A program made the position numbers and the translations under genes. The notes under the pieces are model-generated. The model was not told the origin of the DNA and ran no database searches. It was given only the letters and a program-made list of their open reading frames with translations. From Eurosta solidaginis (Eukaryota > Arthropoda > Insecta > Diptera > Tephritidae): a stretch of 64,000 nucleotides of DNA. Below, piece after piece: positions 34,201 to 46,200 of the stretch (position 1 is the stretch's first letter; the number at the start of each line of letters is the position of its first letter). The DNA lies in NCBI RefSeq assembly GCF_040869045.1, contig NC_090323.1, forward strand, positions 151,920,426-151,984,425, given 5' to 3'.

Positions 34201-37200
34201 ATGACTACGAATCACGTATTTCAACAATATATACCGTAAACGTAACTATTTGATGAAATTTTATGAATTTTGAAGCTTCTAGCCGTAAAAAAGGGGCAAA
34301 CAAATACAGTTTATATGGGGTATATAATATATATACAACCGATCTCTATGATTTTTTCAGACAACAATATATGCTATATACGTAAGCATTTGGTGAAACT
34401 TGAAGCTTCTAGCTGTTAAAATGGGGCAGAAATTTCGCAAAGTTTCTTATCTGAACAATCGGTTGTGTGAGATATATACTATATATACCACCGATCTCAA
34501 TGATTTTTTCAGACAACAATATATACTATACACGTAAGCATTTGGTGAAATTTGAAGCTTCTAGCTGTTAAAATGGGGAAGAAATTGCGCAAAGTTTCTT
34601 ATCTGAACAATCGGTTGTATGAGATATATACTATATATACCACCGATCTCAATGATTTTTTCAGACAACAATATATACTATACACGTAAGTATTTGGTGA
34701 AATTTGAAGCTTCTAGCTGTTAAAATGGGGAAGAAATTGCGCAAAGTTTCTTATCTGAACAATCGGTTGTATGAGATATATACTATATATACCACCGATC
34801 TCAATGATTTTTTCAGACATCAATATATGCTATACATGTAAGCATTTGGTGAAATCTGAAGCTTCTAGCTGTTAAAATGGGGCCGAAAAAAAAATATATA
34901 TATACTATATATACCATCATACTATATATACCATCATATATATATTACATATATCACCGATCTCTATGATTTTTTGACACAACAATATATACTATATACG
35001 TAAGCAATCGGTGAAATTTGAAGCTTATAGCTGTTAAAATCGGGTAGAAATTGCGAAAAGTTTCTTATCTGAAAAATCGGTTGTATGAGATATATACTAT
35101 ATATACAACCGATCTCTATGATTTTTTCAGACAACAATATATGCCATATACGCAAGCATTCGGTGAAATTTGAAACTTCTAGCTGTTAAAATGGGGCTCA
35201 AATTGCGAAAATATATATATATACTATATATACCACCATATATATACTATATTTATTTATTTATTTATTTTCGTCATAGTTTACAAATAAATTTATAAAC
35301 TATTTTTGGTTAGGGTACCTGGTTACTGAGACCATATGGTTCCCTGCAATTAAACATATTGGTATGTAAGCTAAGTGTATATTGTCTTGTCTTAACTTAA
35401 AGGGTATTTATTTTTCGTTGCTGTGTTAAGTAGTGTGGTAGACGTTGTGGGTTTTCAAGGCGTTATTGACAGTGTTTATCGTTTCCGTTTTACTGCAATC
35501 TAGTGCAACATCCATGGGGGTTGATACTTTCGTCAACGGACAAATTTGCATCATGTGTTCGGGAGTCAATGCAGTGGAGCATGTCGAACATTGAATCGGG
35601 CCATTATCATTGTAATGATGAGATATGCTGAACAGCGTGGTTCCAACTCTCATTCTTGCAATCTTTATACATTCATCCCTGGTAAAGTTTATATTGTAGT
35701 TTGGCCGCTTTGTGCCCGGGTTGTGTGTTAGAAGAAATAAATTTGAACTTTTCCATTTTTCTTGTTCTTCAACATCTTGACAACTATAACAATGGTTTCT
35801 TATAATACTGCTATAGCAAGGTACTTCCACAGTTAATGGTAACCGGAGCGCTGCTTTTGCTATGTGATCAGCTTCTTCATTTCCTTTGATTCCTATATGG
35901 CCTGGAACCCAAAGGATTTTTATTAATTGATCCTCTCTAGGTCTTTGGATTTCCGGTCCATTATATGCAGTAGAGCCAATGTATTTGACTACACTTTGGC
36001 TGTCGGAACATATCAATGTATTTGCTTTTCTTTCAGCAGCGTATATAATTGCCTGTTCAACAGCTGCAAGTTCTGCATCGAAAATTCCTGCATGTAGCGG
36101 TAATAGACTTTGCTTCAGAGTTTTAAAGGAGTCAACTGAAGTTTGTTCTACGAAAGCATAGGTTGAGGTGTCGCACTGCCTAGAGCCGTCAGTGAACAAG
36201 ATAAGTTCTGGGTTGAATTCATTTTTTATTTTTGCGTAGAAGGTTTTAAAGATATTAGCATTTGTGTTTTCTTTTTTGAATTCGCTGAGTGTCATATCCG
36301 TATGGAATTTTATTTTAGGTGATTTCCTTAGTGGTTGTGCTGGTTTGGGTGTTTTTTTGATGTTAAGGTAGCGTATAATATTTTCCAGAGCGCTAGCGTT
36401 TCTGCCGCCTACTTTTCTTCTATTGGCTGATTGTAGCTCCCACATATGCTCGTGTAATGGGTGATCTGGCAGTGTCAAAGCTTTCGCTGCGAGACCAGCT
36501 GACCTTCTTTGTAGTTGCCAATCGATATCGTGGTACCGCGCTTCTAGTCTGAGGGCGGCTATTGGGGTGGCCATGAGCAACCCTGCAGCCGTTCGAAAGC
36601 ATCTATTCATACATGCATTGATTTTGTTTTTATTCTTTTCGGATGTCCACCCATAAACCGTGAGTCCGTGTTGAATTATTCCTTCACATATAGCTCGACT
36701 GATTGATATGGCAGTGTCTATCTATATGATTAGTTTTTCGCAAATTTTGTTGATATGTTCATTCCATAGTGCATTTCTGGAGAAAGTGATGCCAAGGATT
36801 GATATATGGGGTTTCAACCGAACATCTTGGTTGCCTATTTTCAATGAGGATATATCACAGTTGTGTTTTTTGCATACATGCGTAGCTTCTGCCTTATTAA
36901 TTGGTACTACTGCACCAGTTGCTTCTGCCCACCTTTGTACTTTGGTGTTTACTTCACCGAGGCTGTTATTTATTTGTTCTGCTGAGCCTGAAGATACAAC
37001 AAAGATGTTGTCAGCGTATACACCAATAAAGTCCACCCCATTTATGTTTCTAATATTTTTAATAAGCGTATTGCAATATGCTGCAAATAATATAACTGAC
37101 AGTGGAGATCCTTGGGGGAGGCCATTGTCTAGATTGAGAAGCTTCGATAAAAAACCATCTACTCGAACTGTAATTCTACGATGCGACATAAAGGAATGTA

Positions 37201-40200
37201 TAGTTTTCAGCACTAGTGCCGGAACACCCCAGGAAGAAAGTTCTTTTATTACAACAAATGAAATAACTCTATCAAAGGCCTTTTCTATGTCTTCTGAAAA
37301 TATAACATTGTGTTTATTTGCTTTAAGATTGTCTTTTATTTTTGCTTCTAATGCGTGACACAATGTATGTACTCCACGCTGTGGGAGGAAGGCATGTTGC
37401 TCTGGGAGAAAGTGCGATTTGTAGTGTTCTCTAATTTTCCTTGCAAGAATTTTCTCAAATACTTTAGCTAGGACCGATATTAGCGAAATGGGTCTGTATC
37501 CTTCCACCAGATTTGCCTTTTTATTTGGTTTGGGAATTGGAGCAAGAACTGCTACCTTCCAGTAGTGCGGATAAGTTCCAGTTTCGAGTATTCCCGTGTA
37601 TAACTTGCATATTCTCTTCTTCAGCAAGATGTCCGAATGTTGTATCATGGAGTATGTTATTTTATCAATTCCCGGTGTTGTGCCTTTTGAATTTTTTATT
37701 GCTACATTAAGGTCATCGATTGTTATATTGGAAAAATATTTATGAAGACTGAGTGCTTCCCCGGATGGGGAGTCAATTTTATAGTTTTGTTTAGCCAGTA
37801 TAACTTGTGTAGCAAACGAATTGTCGGAGCCTATTAAACTCCATGTTTCTGCAAATTTATCTGCTATCTGTTGGGGATGAGTAAGGCACTCGTTTTCTGA
37901 AAAAATATTTGGAAAACTTATATATTGTGGCGATTTGACTTTTTTAATTTTGTTCCATATTGTCCTTGTATCCATAGTAGGGTTAAGTGAGTTGATAAAG
38001 TTTTGCCATGTATCCCTCTTGGCTTGTTTGCATGCACGCTTTACCTGTGCGCAGAGTTGTTTGTATTTTATTATATTAGCAAGATTTCGTTTCACTTTAT
38101 AGACCTTCCACGCGGAGTTCTTTAATCCAATTAATTTGGCTATCTCGGCATTAAACCATACGGGGGTTTTGCGTGGCTTTGTATCCTTTTTTACTGGCAT
38201 GGACTCATTTGCAGCCTTCCCGATAATTTTCTTTATGTTGGCTGCCTCTTGGTTAATGTTGGCCGTTACTTTAAATTCTCCACTTTTACGGTTTTTTTTG
38301 AAAAAATCTCCCAATTTGCTTTAGCATCTACAAAACCCGGTTTAAATTTTTTTAAACCGGGTGTGATGTTGTTGGAAATCAAAATTGGGAAGTGGTCATT
38401 TCCTTCTGGATAGCAGTTCCAGGTTAGGATGCCTGCCAGTTCTGCACTAGCCATAGTTACATCTACAGCCGTCAGAGTGTTTTTAGTGTTGAGCAGCGTT
38501 GGCGAACCATCATTTAAGAAGACTAAGTTTCTACAGTTTGCGAATTCTTCCCATATTTTCCCGGTACGGTTCGTGGTTTGTGATCCCCATAGTGTATTGT
38601 GTGAGTTCAAATCACCAAGCAGTAGATGATGCCCACAGCTGTATAGTAGAATGCTGTCAAGCAGTTATGAAGTAAGATATACATCTACTTCTTTATATAT
38701 ATTAGTTATGTGGAGATCCGTCAATCCATGTACCGTAAGTGATTGATGAATGAGGTTATTTCTAGATACCACATGATTTGATACGTTTAAAGTACTTTTT
38801 ATTAAGAAGGTAATGCCAGATTTGGCGTATTGAAAATCTTTATTATGATGAAACGTTCTATAATTAGGTAAATGTAGTAGATGCAGATTCTTTTGCACTA
38901 TGTGTGTTTCTTGTAATATAATGATATCGGGATTATGTTTTTTAACTAGTAATTCAAGGGCATATTTATTATTGATATATCCTTGAATGTTCCATTGGAG
39001 GATTGAAAAGTTAAGTCCGATATCCATATTTTTAAACGTTTAAATTGTTTTATTTATTCAAAGTCAGAGATGTCGCTGTCAAATTGTTTTGTTTGGACGA
39101 AGTAGTTATTGCTTTCTATTAGGACTTGTGTTAAATTAGTTATAGGTGATTGGTATATTTGCGGTTGGGTGTAGTCGCTAGAGTTGTTGTGAGTTTTGTT
39201 ATTAATTGAGTGTATTGGAGTTGAGTGGTAATTATTATTGTTTGTTGTTGTGCAAGGTGACATTTCTATGTCTCCACTTTCTGCGTTTGTATTATTAGCT
39301 AGTGCGTGTGTTGTTGTATTTTGTTTAGCTTTTTCTGTTATCTTTGTAATCAATGTATCAATATTGGAGTTTGAACTTGTCTTTTGAATGTTATTTTGAA
39401 GTGATTTTGTACTGATTTGTGTTTGGTTTGTGTTTTCTTGGGTTTGAATGTTATTTGAAGGTTGTGGAGCTGGTGCGGTGACCTGTTTGGTATTTTCTTT
39501 TAGCGGTCGTTCGATGTTATTATTTTTTGTAATTTGTGCATACGAAGCCTTGTTTGTAAGCTTGCTTCTGGGTTCTATTTGGAAAGCAGTGGGGTTACTG
39601 TTGTACAATTTCCAAGCTTCTCTTACAGTACACCGACGTTCAATTTTAATTTTGTTGATGGATTTATGCTTGAGGAAGCTAGGACAGGAGGGGTCTTCAG
39701 AGGTATGTGTGTCAATATTGCAATTTACACAGAAGATTCTCGAGCAAGTATCATGAGGTGGAGGTGTCGCACATTGCTTGCACAGCTGATTACCTTTGCA
39801 ATTATTTTTTGTATGCCCCAACTTCAAGCAATTTCTGCATTTCATAGGGTTAGGAATGTATTCTTGAACTGCGACTTTTTCCCAGCCCAAGCTAATTTTT
39901 TCTGGTCTCCGGATTAGATTAAATGTTAGAATTGCTGCTCCTGTTGGTGCTGGTGTATCGTTAGTTACCTTCATGACTTTCCTAACTTCGATTACTTTTT
40001 GGTCTGCTAAGCCTTCCAATAGCTCTTTTTCAGTAAGGTGGATAATGTTTTTCGAAAATATTCTACCCTGCGTTGAATTGAGGTTTTTGTGAAAGGATAT
40101 TTTAACTGGTACAACATCAATATAGGTTGCTTTGATGAATTTTTCTGCTGCGTTAAGGTTATTTGCCTTTATCAGCAGGTCACCAGATTTAAGCTCTGTT

Positions 40201-43200
40201 ACTTCAGAGTATTCGGAACTTATGTGTTTAAGCCCTTTTTCTATTTGGAAAACGGTATAGGATGCTAATGGTCGGGTTTCAGTGTTGTTTTGGGCGATGG
40301 CGGTGGCTATGATGTATCGTGGTATATGGTTATCATTTTGTGCTATTGGCGGTAGAGGTACAAAATCCCCTTCCCTTGGTCTTTTAGATTTGGTTGTAGG
40401 AAGAGATATATTCTCGTCCGGATCTAGGTGCTTAAACCTATTTCTATGAGGGGGGTTAGCCCCTTTCATTTTGTTTGATTTCAGCTACCAAATATGTAGT
40501 TTTTAACACAACCACTTAGAAATAATATATACACTAACGGTCGCGTATAAGAAAAGTACAATACACGCTTATTTAACACACACTAGTGTCTATAGACTTA
40601 GTTGCGCTGCGAGAAAAACACGTCTGCGTAAGGCGGCTGCCCGAATAAGACTCATATATACTATATATACTACCGATCTGTATGATTTTTTCAGACAACA
40701 ATATATGATATATACGTAAGCATTCGTTGAAATTTGAAGCCTCTAGCTCTTAAAATAGGGCAGCAATTACGAAAAGTTTCTTATCTGAACAATCGGTTGT
40801 GGGGGATATATACTATATATACGACCGATCTCATCAATTTTTTCAGGCAACAATATGTGCAATATACGAAATTTTATGGTGAAGTTTGAAGCTTCAATCT
40901 GTTAAATTGAGTAAGATATTACAAAAATCCTCTTTTTCTGAAAAATCGGTTGTATGGAGGATATATGCTATAGTGGTCCGATCCGGCCGGTTCCGACAAA
41001 TGTCTAATCGGACACCCAAATACAACCGCTCAAAAAATTTTATGAAGATATCTCAAAAATTGAGGGACTAGTTTGCATACAAACAGACAGACGGACAGGC
41101 GGACAGACGGACATGGCTAAATCAACTCAGCTCTTCAACCTGATTATTTCGGTATACTTAATGGTGGGTCTATCTATTTTCCTTTAAGGACTTACAATTA
41201 TGGGTTTCGTGACGAAATTAATATACCATTTCATTTTCATGAAATGTATAATTAGAGCATAATTCTGTACACATCGTGTAACCAATCACAAATAGGAAGA
41301 ATACAGAAATTACAAAACAAATGTATGAGATCAATAATAAAATGCCACATATACACCCCAATAAGTCACATGCTTGAAACATTGAAATGGCTAAATATTG
41401 AGCAAAAACTGATGCTCGCTAATAATGATTTTTAAAATTAAACAGAACATGGCGCCGCTGTATTTAACAAGTTGCATTCAGTATGTTAGAGATACACACC
41501 AATATGCTGTGCGGAATGCGAATGACTTTCGACTAGAATTACAGCGGACTACTGCAGCCCAAAACACATTATCATATAAGGGCCTTAACATATTTAACTC
41601 GTTACCTGATTATACCAAAGGAGAGAATAATATTATGAATTTTAAACGGCTATGCATAGATCTTATTCGAGGCTAAAATACTTTTTATTACTTTTTACTT
41701 TTTATTACTTAATATATATATATATATCATACACGTCTGTGAATTGAAAATGAATTTGTGATATTTAAAATTTATTGTGAAATCAAAAAATATGTAAACA
41801 TATTAATAATAAATATCAATCTATCTATCTATCTATCAAATGAAAATGCGAAAGCGTAATTTGTAATTCAGAATACGTACTCAGTTATAAAAAAGAAAGT
41901 ATCACTTGAAAATGCGAAAGCGTCATATGGAAATGAGAAGTCACTTACAAATGATAAAGCAGATCCAAACTAATTGTTTAAATAACTTAAAACCGTGGTT
42001 AGCTTTTAGGATGGTATTTAACCACTACCTACTTCACTAAAATAACACTAGGTATTAAGAAGGCTTTGTTGATTATTCCCATTGTGTCGCACGGACTTCG
42101 GACTCCTTATTTATACTTTTACATAAACCGCTTTATATTATACTTATACATAAACCACTTTACGATTAGAAAGTGTATGCAGCAAGTAAGTTATAAGTAC
42201 ATATTTTAATTTATTTATAAGTCTATCGGTAACTGACCAAATAAAGACATATAACCGCACTTTTCGAGCGCTACCAAAATGGAGTTTAAAGACAATTGTG
42301 CTGTGTGCGTAAATAAAATGCAAAGGAAGTCCGTTGTTCGCCTATTACTATGTGGGCAACTCTTTCAATGGCATTGCATTGAAACCATACCAATTTGTAG
42401 TTATTGTCATTGCTCGATATACTATTTATTACACGTTTATTTAAATTTAATGTTTAAAGTACTCAATAAAACGAATATCGCATTTTCAATTGACAATTTT
42501 TATTCTTAATAACTCGCATTTTCACTTAATGCTTTCTCTTTTACAATTGACTATTCTCATTTCCATATAGCTCTTTCGCATTTTAAGGGATACTTTCTTA
42601 TTTATAATTGACTACGTATTCTCAATTACAAATGATGCTTTCGCATTTTCATTTGATACTTTCTAATTTGCAAGTGACTATTCTAATTTACATATGACGA
42701 TTTCGCATTCACAATTGACTAATCTCATTTACAAGTGACTATTCTCATTTACATGTGACTATTCTCATTTTCAAGTGACTATTCTCAATTACAAATGACG
42801 CCTTCGAATGTTCAAATGACGCTTTCTCATTTGCAAGTGACTGATCTCATTTCCTTGTGACGCTTTCGCATTTGCAATTTACTAATCTCATTTCCAAATG
42901 ACGCTTTCGAATTTACAATTCACTATTCTCAATTACATGTAACGCTTTCGCATTTACATTTAACGCTTTCTAATTTACAACTGACTAATCTCATTTACAA
43001 TTTTCAAATCTTATTTTCAACTCACTATTCTTAATTACAAATGACGCTTTCGTATTTACATTTGACTATTCTTATTTACAAGTGACTACTCTCATATCGG
43101 CGGCCGCCGTGGTGTGGTGGTAGCCTGCTCCGCCTACCACACCGTGTATCCTGGGTTCGCACCCCGGACAAAGCAACATCAAAATTTTAGAAATAAGGTT

Positions 43201-46200
43201 TTTCAATTAGAAGACATTTTTTCTAAGCGGGGTCGCCCCTCGGCAGTGTTTGGCAAGCGCTCCGGGTGTATTTCTGCCATGAAAAGCTCTCAGTGAAAAC
43301 TCATCTGCCTTGCAGATGCCGTTCGGAGTCGGCATAAAACATGTAGGTCCCGTCCGGCCAATTTGTAGGGAAAATTAAGAGGAGCACGACGCAAATTGTA
43401 AGAGTAGCTCGGCCTTAGATCTCTTCGGAGGTTATCGCGCCTTACATTTTTTTTATTTTACTCTAATATCGAAGTGATGCTTGCGCATTTACAATTGACT
43501 ATTCTCAATTACATATAACGCTTTCGCATTTACATTTAACGCTTTCTAATTTACAACTGACTGATCTCATTTACAATTTACAAATCTTATTTTTAAATTG
43601 CGCTTTCTCATTTTCATGTAACTATTCTCATTTTCAAATGACGCTTTCTCATTTACAACTGGAAATGGAGTAGTGTATGGTTTCTTGTATGAAAATTAAC
43701 TTACTAAATATAAAACTCAAGTAAATTTTGTTAAAGTTTAGTAATTTTCGTCACCCGATTGAAAATAAGTTACAAACCTATAAATTTGTCAATTGAATTG
43801 GATCAAGTCCACCTTAGTCTGGAGTTGAGAGTTCAAGTAAATAAAATGGGATGAGGGTCACAGCCCATCTAGACAAAATTAAATATTTTTTTGTGAAAAA
43901 CTAGAAGCCTTCAGAAGATAAAAGAAATTAGTTTTTGCATCTTGGAGGATCCCTCCTCCAACTCCCACTTATATACATATATTGTCAAAGCGTGGTGCAC
44001 TAATGGAAAATTGCATCAATTAAATTTAAAATTGCTTTATAAGAACATGATTACACTTTAGTTAATTATGACTAGTAAAGATATGTATACTTTCCTCTTT
44101 TCCAATAGATGCAAATGGAAATACAATAATTTTGAACAATGCTTCGAATGCAAATGCATCAACTTCTAAACGTCACAATCCGAATGAGCTGCCACAACCG
44201 AAACGAGTATTGTATCCACGAGAAAATGTAATAATTGGATGGAAAAATTCAGTACGAAAATGGCAAGTTGGAGTTGGTATGATGAACGTTGGAAATACAT
44301 GTTACCTGAATTCAACATTACAGGCACTCTTTCATGTACCCTCCTTGGCAAATTGGCTTCTATCAGATGCTAAGCATACACAGGAATGTGAATCGCCAGA
44401 TAATTGTATAATTTGTGCAATGGTTAAAACATTAGAAGCATCACAAACAAATCAATCAGCTATTCGACCATATCTTGTTTATTCAAAGTTAAAATTTATA
44501 TGCAAACATTTACTTATGGGACGACAAGAGGATGCTCATGAATTTCTACGGTATTTAGTTGAGGCAATGGAGAAATCTTATCTAACACGTTATCGAAACT
44601 ATAAAGAATTAGAGCAGTATAGTAAGGAAACGACACCTCTGAATCAAATACTCGGTGGATATTTAAAATCGGCGGTGCGATGTTTGGCTTGTGGTCATGT
44701 ATCTGTAACATTTCAGCATTTCCAAGATTTACTATTAGATATTAGAAAAGCGGACACAGTTGAAGAAGCTTTGGAAGGTTACTTTTCTAGAGAGCGCCTT
44801 GAAGATATGGGATACAAATGTGAAGCATGCAAAAAGAAAGTAAGTCGCAGTACTTTGATTACTACTCAAATTTGATTAGCTTTATGGTATACATTATAAT
44901 CGATAAGTACTGTAGAAAACTGTATCTGTTTAAAAATTAGTTATTTTGCACTTTTTTTTATCTGAAATTATAGGTCTCTGCAACTAAGCAATTCTCTTTG
45001 GAACGTGCGCCGATTGTTCTGTGCATACAATTAAAGCGCTTTTCAGTTATGGGCACCAAGCTTAACAAACAAATCACAATCAAACCGCGTATCGACCTAT
45101 CTAAATTTGTTACACGCAAAGATATCGGCGGCGAACAATTAACATATAAATTAGTGGCAATGGTAACTCATTTGGGAGCTTCACAACATTGTGGGCATTA
45201 TACAGCAATAGGTTTAACTGAATCTGGAACGTATTACAATTATGATGACAGCTATGTGCGCCCTATTTCGGTACAAAATGTTTGCAATACTAATGCTTAT
45301 ATAATATTTTATGAAATTGATAAAGCACAACGAACACCAAGTTGTACCGAATTGAGCAGCAGTAATACGAATATTTCCGCCATTAAAGAAAATATACAAA
45401 GACCAAATGGTTACAACAAATCGGAACATTTATTCTCTACAGAAATAAGCAATACATCTAATACACATCAACAACAACGTTATGATGGTAATTTATTGAG
45501 TGGAGGTATAAAACCACCATCATCATCGTCAACACATCACATCAACAAAACAAACACCAATAATGGTTCCATCAATAACAACAACAATAAATTCGGTACA
45601 AGTCGGCAGATACATTTTAAAAATCAATTAGTTACCAGCACCACGTTAAAATTCAATGCTGCAACAACAACTACAACAGCAACTAAATTGACAATGCACC
45701 CAGAACAGAATATAAATAATTTACAAAGAACTGCAGAGCAACACTCTAATCATGCGTTAGAAACTGATAACACCCACCAAACAAGTTACGCTTGTAGAGA
45801 GTCGTTATCATCACCATCTACATCAAACAAACGAGCAGTTTCTATTGCTTCAGAAAATGAGAAAAAATTGGGATTATCAAATAATAACGAAAATAGATTA
45901 TTTTCCGCAACAGATGCAAAACGTAATAAATTATCGGAGTTTGTTACAACGACATCACCACCTAAGGCAAACACTTCAACCTTGCCTAGCATGCCAATAT
46001 TGTTTGATGTGCAAAATAGTCGACCAACGACGACGACAACCTCAACTGCAACTAAATATCCTACACTGCCAGTCAGCAGCCCTTTGAAGAGCTTGGTTCC
46101 ATATGAATCGGAAACAGATGAAGAATCGACAGCATCAGAAATAAAAGATAGTTTAGTATGTACAGACGATGCAAGTAAGAAAAAGAAAGATTTTAAAAGT

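Larger units (their letters stand above)
35252..40653 (-). mobile_element. Near-full-length I-like LINE with RNase H
   Basis: The element has ORF1 (gag), endonuclease, reverse transcriptase and RNase H on the minus strand, with a 3' tail of AAAT repeats on the left (35252-35270). Its 5' end GAGTCTTATTCGGGC is at about 40653. The flanks share CATATATACTATAT-type sequence from the interrupted repeat, consistent with a target duplication of about 13 bp. The RNase H domain after RT points to the I clade. Confidence 0.85.
33960..41245 (+). mobile_element. Fly dispersed repeat, family B (152 bp internal units), split by a LINE
   Basis: The left part is 33960-35251 and the right part about 40654-41245. 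It includes a perfect hairpin GTCTTCGGC-TGT-GCCGAAGAC at 33975-33995, the shared head TAGGTAGGTACTTTGTGTGA at 34138, several 152 bp units, then GACAGACGGACATGGCTAAA and a tail CATTTTCATGAAATGTATA. Copies at 62367-63112 and 63113-63774 have the same head and tail. It is non-coding. Boundaries are uncertain by tens of bases. Confidence 0.65.
32682..41835 (+). mobile_element. Jockey-like LINE inserted in the foldback arm, itself split
   Basis: The flanks TCAAATG (32675-32681 and 41836-41842) match. The 3' end is ATCTATCTATCTATC. From the left it encodes gag-type zinc knuckles, endonuclease to about 33717, then linker to about 33960. The RT C-terminus reappears at 41245-41676. The RT core is missing: the dispersed repeat B and the I-like LINE stand in its place, so the LINE lost sequence before or during that insertion. 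Confidence 0.7.
32262..43664. mobile_element. Foldback-like element with arms of ~20 bp subrepeats
   Basis: The left arm (32262-32681 and, after an inserted LINE, 41836-41965) repeats alternating motifs AATGCGAAAGCGTCA and AATGAGAATAGTCA, 20-21 bp apart. The right arm (42487-43099 and 43460-43664, split by a SINE) is the same in inverse. The outer ends ATTTCCAGTTGTAAATGAG agree in inverse orientation. Long inverted arms built of short subrepeats around a unique loop are the hallmark of Drosophila Foldback elements; similarity to FB itself was not checked. The loop is 41966-42486 and contains a small RING-like frame. No clear 9 bp duplication was found. Confidence 0.7.

Noticed and set aside
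36708..37358. Plus-strand 216-codon frame
   Set aside because: It lies opposite the I-like LINE reverse transcriptase and has no family features.
32262..43664. CRISPR-like spacing of short repeats in the foldback arms
   Set aside because: The repeats vary in sequence, have no unique spacers and lie in an animal intron.
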